Shown: in pieces, positions 1 through 6,787 of the stretch
Position numbering within the stretch: the first letter of the stretch is position 1
Layout: each line of letters opens with the position of its first letter
Origin: Bacilli bacterium
GTDB lineage: Bacteria > Bacillota_I > Bacilli_A > RF39 > UBA660
Assembly (NCBI GenBank): GCA_016302505.1
Contig: JAEDNL010000029.1
Coordinates: forward strand, 1-16,285
Direction: 5' to 3'
DNA: 16,285 nucleotides
The notes under the pieces: model-generated
Databases searched by the model: none
What the model was told of the DNA's origin: nothing
The model's input: the letters and a program-made list of their open reading frames with translations, nothing else
Position numbers and translations under genes: made by a program

Positions 1-79
1 CAAGTACAGGCATTTCTTCTGCATTTAATGTATTTAAAAGAAATGTACTTGATAATAATACAGTTAAAAATTTTTTCAT
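1..79 (-). CDS. Secreted protein, N-terminal fragment with signal peptide (partial)
   Basis: Only the first 26 codons lie in the window; the gene runs off the left edge. The peptide starts MKKFLTVLLSS and continues through a hydrophobic stretch to LNA-EE, which looks like a type I signal peptide: two lysines, a core of about 14 residues, then an N-A|E cleavage site near residue 20. The ATG at 79-77 is supported by a strong GGAGG (plus-strand cctcc at 89-93) nine bases upstream and by a near-consensus promoter further up. There is no lipobox cysteine in the visible part. The mature function cannot be judged. It is transcribed divergently from the membrane protein gene at 211. Confidence 0.7.
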   Translation of the reverse strand, partial: MKKFLTVLLSSTFLLNTLNAEEMPVL

Positions 80-130
80 TTTCCAAAACCTCCATATTAT
101 TTTATGACTTATGTCACTTGTTGGGACAGT

Positions 131-159
131 ATTATAGTGATGATTTATTAAAAAGTCAA
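131..159 (-). promoter_or_regulatory. Sigma-A-type promoter for the secreted protein gene
   Basis: Reading the minus strand, TTGACT (159-154) is followed by a 17-base spacer and a perfect TATAAT (136-131). Transcription should start near 124, giving a leader of about 45 bases before the ATG at 79. This is one of the closest matches to the consensus in the window, so the gene is probably well expressed. Confidence 0.75.
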
Positions 160-210
160 TAATTTTTAAATAAAAAAGTAATAGATTGGAATAATAATAA
201 TGGTGAAAAT

Positions 211-720
211 ATGTACTATGTAAATTTGTTTTTTGTTTTTTCAGTATTTGGGTATTTATTAGAAACAGCATATTCATTTATAATGAACACTAATTTTAAA
301 AGTGGATTTCTATATGGACCAATAACTCCTTTGTATGGAATAGGTATAATTATTATATTTTGTTTATCTAATTATATATTTAATAAATTGCATTTAAGTA
401 AAGTAGTTGAAACTATAATAGTATTTATTCTTATTACTCTTGTATTGACCTTTCTTGAGTTTGTAGCAGGATACTTAATAGAAAAAATATTTAATGTGGT
501 GTTTTGGGATTATAGTAATCAAAAATTTCATATTGGTAAATATATCTCATTATCTATGAGTTTAATATGGGGAGTAGGTAGTATATTTTTAATATATTTT
601 GTTAAACCATGGATAAGTGATTATATTAATAAGATACCTAATGGGGTAACTATTCTTTTTATAATATTATTTATTACTGATATTATAATAACTATGTATA
701 ATAAACTTAAGTTTAGTTGA
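211..720 (+). CDS. CmpB-family (putative ABC-transporter type IV) integral membrane protein
   Basis: A 169-residue polytopic membrane protein with about five hydrophobic segments (roughly residues 2-23, 37-57, 65-92, 110-131 and 144-162). The pattern GFLYGPITPLYGIG at 32-45, followed by an F-x-E-F-x-x-G-x-x-I-E segment and WDYS near residue 100, is the signature I associate with the family Pfam calls putative ABC-transporter type IV (CmpB, PF06541). The family is common in Firmicutes and its transport role is unproven; no ATPase partner is encoded nearby. The start at 211 has a GGTGA (202-206) just upstream. It ends in TGA, which shows that TGA is a stop codon in this organism. The next gene's promoter overlaps this stop codon. 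Confidence 0.7.
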   Translation: MYYVNLFFVFSVFGYLLETAYSFIMNTNFKSGFLYGPITPLYGIGIIIIFCLSNYIFNKLHLSKVVETIIVFILITLVLTFLEFVAGYLIEKIFNVVFWDYSNQKFHIGKYISLSMSLIWGVGSIFLIYFVKPWISDYINKIPNGVTILFIILFITDIIITMYNKLKFS

Positions 721-745
721 ATTTTTTTTATAAAAATGATATATT
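717..745 (+). promoter_or_regulatory. Candidate promoter for the secA-like gene (extended -10)
   Basis: TTGAAT (717-722), a 17-base spacer and TATATT (740-745), with TGA directly before the -10 (an extended -10). The -35 overlaps the stop codon of the preceding gene. The expected start near 752 leaves about 20 bases of leader containing the AGGTG at 762-766. Confidence 0.5.
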
Positions 746-772
746 TATATTAATAGAAAATAGGTGTTTAAT

Positions 773-3223
773 ATGGGTATGTCTGATAAAATATTTGGTA
801 CTTATACACAGAGGAATAGAAAGAAAGTAAATGATACTGTAAAAAAAATTTGTAATTTAGAGGAAAAATACAAATCTATGTCTGATAGTGAACTTTCATC
901 TCAAACTGATGTATTAAGAAAAAGACTTAAAAATGGTGAGACAGAGAAAGATATTATGGTTGATGCTTTTGCAGTATGTAGAGAAGCAACAAGAAGATGT
1001 CTTGGTATGTTTCATTATGAAGTACAACTTTCTTCTGCTGTTGCGATGCAGGAGAACTGTGTTAGTGAAATGAAGACTGGAGAAGGTAAAACTTTAGTAC
1101 AAATATTAGTGGCTTATTTAAATGCTTTAAGTGGAAAAGGTGTTCATGTTATGACATCTAATGATTATTTGACTGAAAGAGATTGTAAAGAAAATTCAAA
1201 AGTATATGAATTTCTTGGCCTTACATGTGGATTTGTACCTGAGAATAGAACTAGAAAGTTGAGTCGAGAGAAAAAACAAGAACTATATTCTTGTGATATT
1301 GTTTATGCTAAAGCATCAACTGTTGGTTTTGATTATTTAAATGATAATTTAGTTAAAAGAGAAAGTGATAGATATATAAAAAGACCATTTAATTTTGCGA
1401 TTATAGATGAGGTTGATAGTATACTTCTTGATGAAGCAAGCACAGCTATGATTTTAAGTAGTAATAAAAAAGATACTACTGATCCACTTGATAATAAAAA
1501 TTTATGTAAGTGGGCACATGATTTTATTCGTAAATATGATTGTAAAGTGGTTCCTCAAAAAATAAATTTAGAAGGAATGACATATAGTGGTAGTATACTT
1601 TTTCTTGATGAAAAGGAAGTTATGTTATCAACTAGAATGATTAGTGATATGGAAAAATATATACCATCTTTTGATAATAATAATCATGAGGATTTATATG
1701 AACTTGGTATAAGACAAAATGCCGTTGTTAATGCTATTCTTGCAGAGTATGCTTATCATAAAGATATTGATTATATTGTTGAGAATGGAAAAGAAATAAG
1801 TATTATAGATAAAAACACAGGTAGAGTAGCTACTGGTAAAAGACTTTCTAATGGTCTTCATGAGGCTATTGAAGCTAAAGAAGGAGTTACTATTAAATTA
1901 AGTAATATTGTTACTGCAAGATGTACATTCCCTGATTTCTTTTCTATGTATGAAAATGGTGTATGTGGTATGACTGGTACTAGTAACATAGAAGCATTTA
2001 GAGATTTATATCATTTAGAAACTTATGAAGTACCTAGTAGAAAACCAAACATAAGAATAGATTATGAAGATGAAGTATATTTAACTAAAGAAGCTAAATA
2101 TAAGGCAATAATAAATGAAGTAATATCTTGTAATGAGAAATTACAACCTGTACTTATTGGTACTGATTCTATAGAAGAAAGCGAAATTATAAGTAAATTA
2201 TTAAGTGAACAAGGAATTAGACATCAGTTATTAAATGCAGTTAGAAATGAAAATGAAAATGGTATTATTAAAAATGCTGGTCTTCTTGGTAAAGTAACTG
2301 TTACTACTAATATGGCTGGTCGTGGTACAGATATTAAACTAGGAGATGGAGTAAGGGAAGTTGGTGGTCTTCATGTTATTAGTACTACTTATAATAAAAG
2401 TGAAAGAATTGATAATCAATTAAGAGGACGTGCTGCAAGACAAGGTGACCCTGGTAGTAGCAAATGTTTTGTTTCACTTGAAGATGATATCGTACTTGAA
2501 AACGATTCTATGTTAGCACTTAGTCCTAAAGTAACATATTTAAAAAAGACTAATCCACTTGGTAGAGTAACAAATGAAAGCATATGTAAAAAAGTTAAAT
2601 CATGTCAAGCAAAAAGAGAAAGTAAAGATGCTGAGAATAGAAAATTTGAAGAAGAGTTTGGTAAAATAATAACTGAACAGAAAAACTTATTCTATAGTCA
2701 AAGGGATAAAGTATTAAAAGCTAAATCTATTAGTGAAGTGTTAGACAGTATAATAGATAATTATTCTTTATTTTTATCAAATAAAACACCTGAAGAAGTT
2801 ATGTCTCTAATAGGACAATTTGTACCTAAACCTTTAATAGATAAATGTGATTTTAGTAATAGTGAGAATGTAAGAAAACAATTAAATAGCATATTCAAAG
2901 GTAGAGTTAAATTTTTGGAAACTTCCGGTCAAATTAATAATTATGATGATAAGGTTAGAAATAAATTATTAAGCGTTATAGATGATTATTATATAGATAT
3001 ACTAAATCAATTAACACAGGATAGAGTTGGTGCTGGTCTTAATGCTTATGCTGGTAAAAATATATTTGATGAATATAGAATGTATGCTTATGAAATAGTT
3101 AGTAGTATAACACCATACATGCAAAATGAATTTTTAGCTTATGCTCTTAGACCATCATTAAGATATGGAAGTTATATTCCTTCTTTTGCTGAAATAGATA
3201 CTGAAAAGGGAGTGGTATTATAA
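773..3223 (+). CDS. secA2: SecA-type preprotein translocase ATPase, SecA2-like
   Basis: SecA is the ATPase that pushes unfolded preproteins through SecYEG at the membrane. Seen here, numbering from the ATG at 773 (816 residues): Walker A MKTGEGKT with Lys106, VHVMTSNDYLTERD (canonical VHVVTVNDYLAxRD), the DEVD box at 212-215, GMTGT at the second motor domain, TTNMAGRGTDIKLG, and the arginine-finger motif GRAARQGDPGSS. Several positions differ from housekeeping SecA: DEASTAMILSS replaces DEARTPLIISG, and YAKASTVGFDYLNDN replaces YGTNNEFGFDYLRDN. The protein is shorter than usual and lacks the C-terminal CxCxSG zinc motif. These points favour an accessory SecA2, but whether another secA exists cannot be seen. 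The start could be the in-frame GTG at 764, but AGGTG (762-766) sits six bases before ATG 773 and would itself contain that GTG. It overlaps the next gene by one base (TAATG), implying translational coupling. Confidence 0.85.
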   Translation: MGMSDKIFGTYTQRNRKKVNDTVKKICNLEEKYKSMSDSELSSQTDVLRKRLKNGETEKDIMVDAFAVCREATRRCLGMFHYEVQLSSAVAMQENCVSEMKTGEGKTLVQILVAYLNALSGKGVHVMTSNDYLTERDCKENSKVYEFLGLTCGFVPENRTRKLSREKKQELYSCDIVYAKASTVGFDYLNDNLVKRESDRYIKRPFNFAIIDEVDSILLDEASTAMILSSNKKDTTDPLDNKNLCKWAHDFIRKYDCKVVPQKINLEGMTYSGSILFLDEKEVMLSTRMISDMEKYIPSFDNNNHEDLYELGIRQNAVVNAILAEYAYHKDIDYIVENGKEISIIDKNTGRVATGKRLSNGLHEAIEAKEGVTIKLSNIVTARCTFPDFFSMYENGVCGMTGTSNIEAFRDLYHLETYEVPSRKPNIRIDYEDEVYLTKEAKYKAIINEVISCNEKLQPVLIGTDSIEESEIISKLLSEQGIRHQLLNAVRNENENGIIKNAGLLGKVTVTTNMAGRGTDIKLGDGVREVGGLHVISTTYNKSERIDNQLRGRAARQGDPGSSKCFVSLEDDIVLENDSMLALSPKVTYLKKTNPLGRVTNESICKKVKSCQAKRESKDAENRKFEEEFGKIITEQKNLFYSQRDKVLKAKSISEVLDSIIDNYSLFLSNKTPEEVMSLIGQFVPKPLIDKCDFSNSENVRKQLNSIFKGRVKFLETSGQINNYDDKVRNKLLSVIDDYYIDILNQLTQDRVGAGLNAYAGKNIFDEYRMYAYEIVSSITPYMQNEFLAYALRPSLRYGSYIPSFAEIDTEKGVVL

Positions 3224-3696
3224 TGAAAATATTTTTAAATATTATAAGAGGTATTATAATTGCATACTTAGTTATTTTTGCATTAATGGAAGTGATACTT
3301 TTTACTAAAAAGAAAATATATAAAGAAGTATTACCAACTGTAATAGATGGATATTCTTATATAGTTACTAAAGGAGATGGACTTAAACCTGATATAGAAA
3401 GTGGAAGACTGCTTATATTTGAAAAAACAAGTAGTTATAATACTGGGGACTATATCATATATCAAGAAGGCGAAACATACTTAGTAGGCAAAATAACTAA
3501 TAATGAATTATATAAATATGAAGTATTAAATGAAAATAATAAAATAGTAAATCTTGAAGATAAAGATTTACTTGCTAAAGTTGTATATAACAATTCATTA
3601 TTTAGTACTATTATTAAAATACTTATTAATCCTATAACGCTAGTTATACTATTATTTGTTGGAACTATATTTCCTGAACTTGTATATAATAAATAG
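3223..3696 (+). CDS. Signal peptidase I-like (S26, SipW/archaeal type) protein lacking catalytic residues
   Basis: A 157-residue protein with an N-terminal membrane segment (about 7-27), an extracytoplasmic domain, and a C-terminal hydrophobic segment (about 128-150), the layout of SipW/archaeal-type signal peptidases. The active-site box, normally G-[DS]-S-M-x-P-x-[IL]-x-x-G-D, reads KGDGLKPDIESGR at 50-62: the nucleophile serine is Gly53. The second box, normally T-x-H-R-[IV], reads YLVGKIT at 86-92, so the histidine is Gly89. LLAKVVYN near 117-124 matches the usual G-K-V-V box before the last membrane segment. By family knowledge it should be unable to cleave signal peptides. It is co-transcribed with and overlaps the SecA-like gene, so a structural or substrate-holding role in export is a reasonable inference. 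A different function of the fold cannot be excluded. Confidence 0.65.
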   Translation: MKIFLNIIRGIIIAYLVIFALMEVILFTKKKIYKEVLPTVIDGYSYIVTKGDGLKPDIESGRLLIFEKTSSYNTGDYIIYQEGETYLVGKITNNELYKYEVLNENNKIVNLEDKDLLAKVVYNNSLFSTIIKILINPITLVILLFVGTIFPELVYNK

Positions 3697-3713
3697 ACTT
3701 ATGTCTATTTTTT
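3691..3713 (+). terminator. Rho-independent terminator after the SecA/peptidase-like pair
   Basis: AAATAGAC (3691-3698) pairs perfectly with GTCTATTT (3703-3710) around a TTAT loop, and the T-run extends to 3713. The TAG stop codon of the upstream gene lies inside the ascending arm. Confidence 0.8.
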
Positions 3714-3732
3714 GTAAAATGAAAATATTATG

Positions 3733-3761
3733 TTTATATTAAACTATATTTATGATATTAT
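3733..3761 (+). promoter_or_regulatory. Weak candidate promoter for the lipoprotein gene
   Basis: TTTATA (3733-3738), a 17-base spacer and TATTAT (3756-3761). In such AT-rich sequence this match is modest. It falls between a terminator and a gene with a good ribosome binding site, so some promoter is expected here. Confidence 0.35.
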
Positions 3762-3793
3762 AAAAACATAGAAAGGAGTAAGTAAGGAATTAT

Positions 3794-4486
3794 ATGAAAA
3801 ATATTAAATTAGTTTTAATTGCATTTATTATTTGTTTTAGCATTACTGGGTGTGGATTTAAAAAGCAACAAAGTGTAGTACCTAATAATAATAATCTAGA
3901 TAATGTGATTACAGAAGATAATGTGATTACAGAAGACACAAAAAAAGAGGAGGATAATGAAAAGCCTAACCAAGGTAGTACAAATGTTAGTAATGCATCA
4001 TTAAAGATAAATCAAGCACAATATAATAATGTTGTTATTACATTTCCAGCAACAAAGGAATCTTTTAATGGTACTAATTGGACTTGGGATAGTAAGTATG
4101 CTACAAAAGATTTGGCAACTGGATATACTACTAGTGGTGGTAGAATTGGTTCTTATCCTGGTGGAGTAGTTGTTGGTGTAATTAATGTGAGTGGTCAGAC
4201 AAAAAAAATAGAAGACTGTACTATTGATAGTGCTACATTTTATAATCCAAATGATGGAAGTGAAAATGTTTACTTTATTGGTGGTATTAATTATAAGAGT
4301 ACAGAAAATGATGTTACTACTATAATGTCTTCTCTTGGATATAAGAATGCAAAAGTATCTAAGTATGAAAATAGTGTTTATTATAAATATTTTGTAAATG
4401 ATGATCAAAATAATTTTAAAAATTATATTGAATTCTATTTTTATAATAGTATTATTAAGTCTGTTACTGTAAGAGCGTCAATATAA
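3794..4486 (+). CDS. Putative lipoprotein of unknown function
   Basis: A 230-residue protein. The N-terminus is a lipoprotein signal peptide: MKNIK, a hydrophobic core, and the lipobox ITGC with Cys20 as the predicted lipidated residue. A charged Asn/Glu/Lys-rich linker follows (about 24-66) and includes a perfect tandem repeat of the six residues DNVITE. The rest (about 70-230) is a soluble, probably beta-rich domain with many Ser/Thr/Gly/Tyr, which I do not recognise. It should be anchored on the outer face of the membrane. The AAGGA at 3784-3788, five bases before ATG 3794, sets the start; a stronger AAAGGAG at 3773-3778 is too far away. A terminator follows directly, so the gene is a single transcription unit. 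Confidence 0.7.
   Translation: MKNIKLVLIAFIICFSITGCGFKKQQSVVPNNNNLDNVITEDNVITEDTKKEEDNEKPNQGSTNVSNASLKINQAQYNNVVITFPATKESFNGTNWTWDSKYATKDLATGYTTSGGRIGSYPGGVVVGVINVSGQTKKIEDCTIDSATFYNPNDGSENVYFIGGINYKSTENDVTTIMSSLGYKNAKVSKYENSVYYKYFVNDDQNNFKNYIEFYFYNSIIKSVTVRASI
3899..3936 (+). repeat. Tandem 18-bp duplication in the lipoprotein linker
   Basis: Two perfect head-to-tail copies of an 18-base unit (GATAATGTGATTACAGAA, 3899-3916 and 3917-3934), with two further matching bases. The length keeps the frame and adds six residues to the linker after the lipidation site. Confidence 0.85.
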
Positions 4487-4490
4487 ATAT

Positions 4491-4513
4491 AAGTGCTTTA
4501 ATGCACTTTTTTT
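4491..4513 (+). terminator. Rho-independent terminator after the lipoprotein gene
   Basis: AAGTGC (4491-4496) pairs with GCACTT (4503-4508) around a six-base loop, followed by a T-run to 4513. Confidence 0.75.
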
Positions 4514-4514
4514 G

Positions 4515-4542
4515 TAATAAAATGTGTATTTATTCATAAATA
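4515..4542 (+). promoter_or_regulatory. Tentative sigma-E-like promoter of spoIVA
   Basis: TAATAAA (4515-4521) and CATAAATA (4535-4542) are separated by 13 bases. They resemble the Bacillus sigma-E elements (KMATATT and CATACAHT) with two mismatches in each box. No good sigma-A promoter is visible in the gap, and spoIVA is a mother-cell sigma-E gene in Bacillus. The A+T content makes chance matches likely. Confidence 0.25.
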
Positions 4543-4569
4543 TTACTATAGTCTAGAAAGAGGGTAATT

Positions 4570-6045
4570 ATGGATAAAACACAAATAATAAAAAGTCTTG
4601 GAAAAAAGTCAAATGGAGAAATATATTTAGGTGTTGTTGGAGCTGTTAGAACTGGTAAAAGTACTTTTATTAAAAAATGTATTGAAACATTAGTACTTCC
4701 ATACATAGAAGATCCAATGGAAAAGAAAAGATGCATGGATGAAATACCTCAAACAGCTCAAGGTAAAACTATTATGACAATTGAACCTAAATTTGTACCT
4801 AGTAGTGGTGCTAATATCAAAATTGATGAATTAACTACTAATATAAAATTAGTTGATTGTGTTGGTTTTGTTACTCCTGATGCACTTGGATATCAAGATG
4901 AAATTGGTAATCCTAGAATGGTTAAAACACCTTGGTTTACAGAAGAATTGCCATTTATGGAAGCAGCTGAGATTGGTACTGAAAAGGTAATTAAGGATCA
5001 TGCAACTATTGGTATTGTTGTAACAACAGATGGTTCTATAGGAGAATTATCAAGGAGCAATTATGTTCAAGCAGAAGAAAAAGTAATAAATGAATTAAAA
5101 GAAATTAATAAACCGTTTATAGTAGTATTAAATTCAACACATCCTGGTAGTATAGAAACTAAGACTTTAGCAGAAAAACTTCATGAAAAATATGATATAC
5201 CAGTAATACCGGTTAGTATAGAGGATATGACTGATAATGATATTACTAATATATTAAAAGAAGCTTTATATGAATTTAATGTTGATCATATTGAGTTTAA
5301 TATTCCTGATTGGGTATCTGTTTTAAATAATAAACATCCTGTTAAACAAAAATTTATTGAAAAAATGAAAAGTTCTGTTGTTAATGTAGATAAATTAAGG
5401 GATGTAGAAAATATTAATATTAATTTAGAAGATGCTCCTGAGATTAGTAAAGCATATGTATCTAATTTAGATACTGATAACTCTGAAGTAACTATTACTC
5501 TTGAAGCAGATGAGTCATTATTTAATGATATATTAAAAGAATTAGTTGGTGCCTCTGTTAATACGAAGGGAGATTTATTAAAAGTATTTCAGGATTTAAA
5601 CGAAGGTAGAAATGAATATGATTCTATTAAAGGTGCTTTAAAACAAGTATATCAAACAGGATATGGTATTGTACTTCCAAGACTTAAAGATATGAAACTT
5701 GAAAAACCTGAAGTTATTAAACAAGGTGGGAGATTTGGGATTAAATTAAAGGCCAAAGCAAGTTCAATTCATTTAATAAAAGTTGATGTTGAGAGTAGTT
5801 TTGAACCAATAATAGGAAGTGAAATTCAAAGTAAAGAGTTAATAGATTATATTATGAAAGATAATAAAGATTCAGAAAGTATTTGGCAAAGTGAAATATT
5901 TGGAAGAAGTTTAGATGAAATAGTACAAGAAGGTATCCAAGCTAAGTTATCATTACTTCCTGACTCTGCTAAATATAAGTTATCACAAACAATAACTAAG
6001 ATGGTTAATAAAGGAAGTAATAATTTAATAGCAATAGTCTTATAA
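4570..6045 (+). CDS. spoIVA: Stage IV sporulation protein A (spore coat base ATPase)
   Basis: SpoIVA polymerises by ATP hydrolysis into the base layer of the spore coat on the forespore outer surface, anchored by SpoVM in species that have it. The 491-residue length matches Bacillus subtilis SpoIVA (492). Seen here: Walker A GAVRTGKST with Lys30 at the same position as in Bacillus, the switch region QTAQGKTIMTIEPKFVP, Walker B LVDCVG with Asp96, TDGSIGELSRSNY, and a C-terminus ending IQAKLSLLPDSAKYKL and then LIAIVL, all closely matching the family. The protein appears intact from end to end. AGAGGG (4559-4564) lies five bases before the ATG. It stands alone between two terminators. Its presence implies that the organism makes endospores or descends recently from one that did. 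Confidence 0.97.
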   Translation: MDKTQIIKSLGKKSNGEIYLGVVGAVRTGKSTFIKKCIETLVLPYIEDPMEKKRCMDEIPQTAQGKTIMTIEPKFVPSSGANIKIDELTTNIKLVDCVGFVTPDALGYQDEIGNPRMVKTPWFTEELPFMEAAEIGTEKVIKDHATIGIVVTTDGSIGELSRSNYVQAEEKVINELKEINKPFIVVLNSTHPGSIETKTLAEKLHEKYDIPVIPVSIEDMTDNDITNILKEALYEFNVDHIEFNIPDWVSVLNNKHPVKQKFIEKMKSSVVNVDKLRDVENININLEDAPEISKAYVSNLDTDNSEVTITLEADESLFNDILKELVGASVNTKGDLLKVFQDLNEGRNEYDSIKGALKQVYQTGYGIVLPRLKDMKLEKPEVIKQGGRFGIKLKAKASSIHLIKVDVESSFEPIIGSEIQSKELIDYIMKDNKDSESIWQSEIFGRSLDEIVQEGIQAKLSLLPDSAKYKLSQTITKMVNKGSNNLIAIVL

Positions 6046-6062
6046 AAAAAGACTATTTTTTT
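6033..6062 (+). terminator. Rho-independent terminator after spoIVA
   Basis: AATAGTCTT (6033-6041) pairs perfectly with AAGACTATT (6049-6057) around a seven-base A-rich loop, followed by a T-run to 6062. The last codons and the stop codon of spoIVA lie within the hairpin. Confidence 0.85.
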
Positions 6063-6079
6063 GTAGTGTTTTTGTGTTT

Positions 6080-6139
6080 TAGAACTAATTATAATAATAG
6101 GAGGTATTTATGTATAAATATATAAGAGCATTAGTTCTA
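6080..6139. repeat. 10-bp inverted repeat flanking the ribosome binding site and start of the small gene
   Basis: TAGAACTAAT (6080-6089) and ATTAGTTCTA (6130-6139) are perfect reverse complements. The 40 bases between them hold the AGGAGG and the ATG of the 53-codon gene. If the arms pair in mRNA, the start site sits in the loop. Such repeats also arise by chance in AT-rich DNA. Confidence 0.5.
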
Positions 6140-6271
6140 GGATATGAAGAAGGCTTAAAAGAAAATAAAAAAATTAAAATTAAAAAATATGATAAAAGGA
6201 AAATATTATCTAAATTATATGATATTGGTTATATTGAAGGGTTAAAGAAAAATAACACTTTAAAAAAATAA
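6110..6271 (+). CDS. Small lysine-rich protein of unknown function (53 residues)
   Basis: A short open frame of 53 codons that begins MYKYIRALVLGYEEGLKENK and ends in TAA at 6269-6271. It is preceded by one of the best Shine-Dalgarno sequences in the window (TAGGAGG, 6098-6104, five bases from the ATG), which is the main reason to call it real. The peptide contains two similar blocks, LGYEEGLKEN at 10-19 and IGYIEGLKKN at 39-48, separated by a Lys-rich stretch. There is no signal peptide or membrane segment, so it is probably a cytosolic basic protein that may bind nucleic acid or a membrane surface. It lies between the spoIVA terminator and a prepilin gene. I do not recognise the family. Confidence 0.6.
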   Translation: MYKYIRALVLGYEEGLKENKKIKIKKYDKRKILSKLYDIGYIEGLKKNNTLKK

Positions 6272-6287
6272 TTATTTATTATATAAT
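6259..6287 (+). promoter_or_regulatory. Candidate promoter for the prepilin gene
   Basis: TTTAAA (6259-6264), a 17-base spacer and TATAAT (6282-6287). The -35 overlaps the end of the small gene. The expected start near 6294 leaves a leader of only about ten bases, beginning at the AGGTGAG. Confidence 0.4.
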
Positions 6288-6303
6288 TATTATAGGTGAG
6301 TAT

Positions 6304-6765
6304 ATGAAAAATGGTTTTACTTTAATGGAAGTGCTACTTGTTATAACAATAGCTTCAATAATTGGAGTAAGTAGTGTTGTAATGTATGAAACAACTACTA
6401 ATGTTACTAAAGAAGAGGAACTTAAAAATACTTATATAGATATACAAGATGCAGCTAAACTATATATGGATATAGATTCTAATGCATTAAATTCTTTTCG
6501 TGAAAATAAATATTTGAATGTACCTATAAGTACTTTAGAATCAAATAACTATATTGACAGTGATTTGAAAAATTCTGTTGATAATAGTAAAATACCAAGT
6601 GATTATGTTGTTAGAATATACGTTGCTTTAAAAGATAGTAAAGAGTATTTAAATAGTTGTATTATTAAAAGAAATGGCTCTAGTCCTATATGTGTATCTA
6701 ATAGTGAAGGTAATGCTTGTGGATGTTGTGACTTTAATATAACTGATAATAATAAAAGTTGTTAA
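6304..6765 (+). CDS. Type IV prepilin-like protein with cysteine-rich C-terminus
   Basis: A 153-residue protein starting MKNG|FTLMEVLLVITIASII. This is a class III (prepilin) signal: a short leader ending in Gly4, cleavage before Phe5, Glu at mature position 5 (Glu9), and a hydrophobic helix to about residue 28. After cleavage and N-methylation by prepilin peptidase it would be assembled into a filament; the matching peptidase PilD is encoded at 15000. The globular part (about 30-153) is short. Its last 35 residues contain six cysteines (119, 130, 139, 141, 142, 153), including C-G-C-C and a C-terminal cysteine, which is unusual for a pilin. AGGTGAG (6294-6300) precedes the ATG. It could be a minor pilin or a competence-type pseudopilin. 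It lies about 7 kb from pilC and pilD. Confidence 0.8.
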   Translation: MKNGFTLMEVLLVITIASIIGVSSVVMYETTTNVTKEEELKNTYIDIQDAAKLYMDIDSNALNSFRENKYLNVPISTLESNNYIDSDLKNSVDNSKIPSDYVVRIYVALKDSKEYLNSCIIKRNGSSPICVSNSEGNACGCCDFNITDNNKSC

Positions 6766-6787
6766 ATACTCTTTTTTTAATTTTATA

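Noticed and set aside
105..116. TGAC-TTAT-GTCA inverted repeat in the leader of the secreted protein gene
   Set aside because: Arms are only four bases; too weak to call an operator.
718..720. TGA as a tryptophan codon (Mycoplasma code)
   Set aside because: TGA ends the genes at 720 and 15767 exactly where the protein families end, and tryptophans are encoded by TGG.
764..772. GTG start three codons upstream for the secA-like gene
   Set aside because: The GTG is part of the AGGTG ribosome binding site, which is correctly spaced from ATG 773.
4001..4408. Minus-strand open frame antisense to the lipoprotein gene
   Set aside because: Ile/Thr/Asn-rich shadow translation without a ribosome binding site; the plus-strand gene is clear.
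6766..6787. Terminator after the prepilin gene
   Set aside because: There is a T-run but no convincing hairpin before it.
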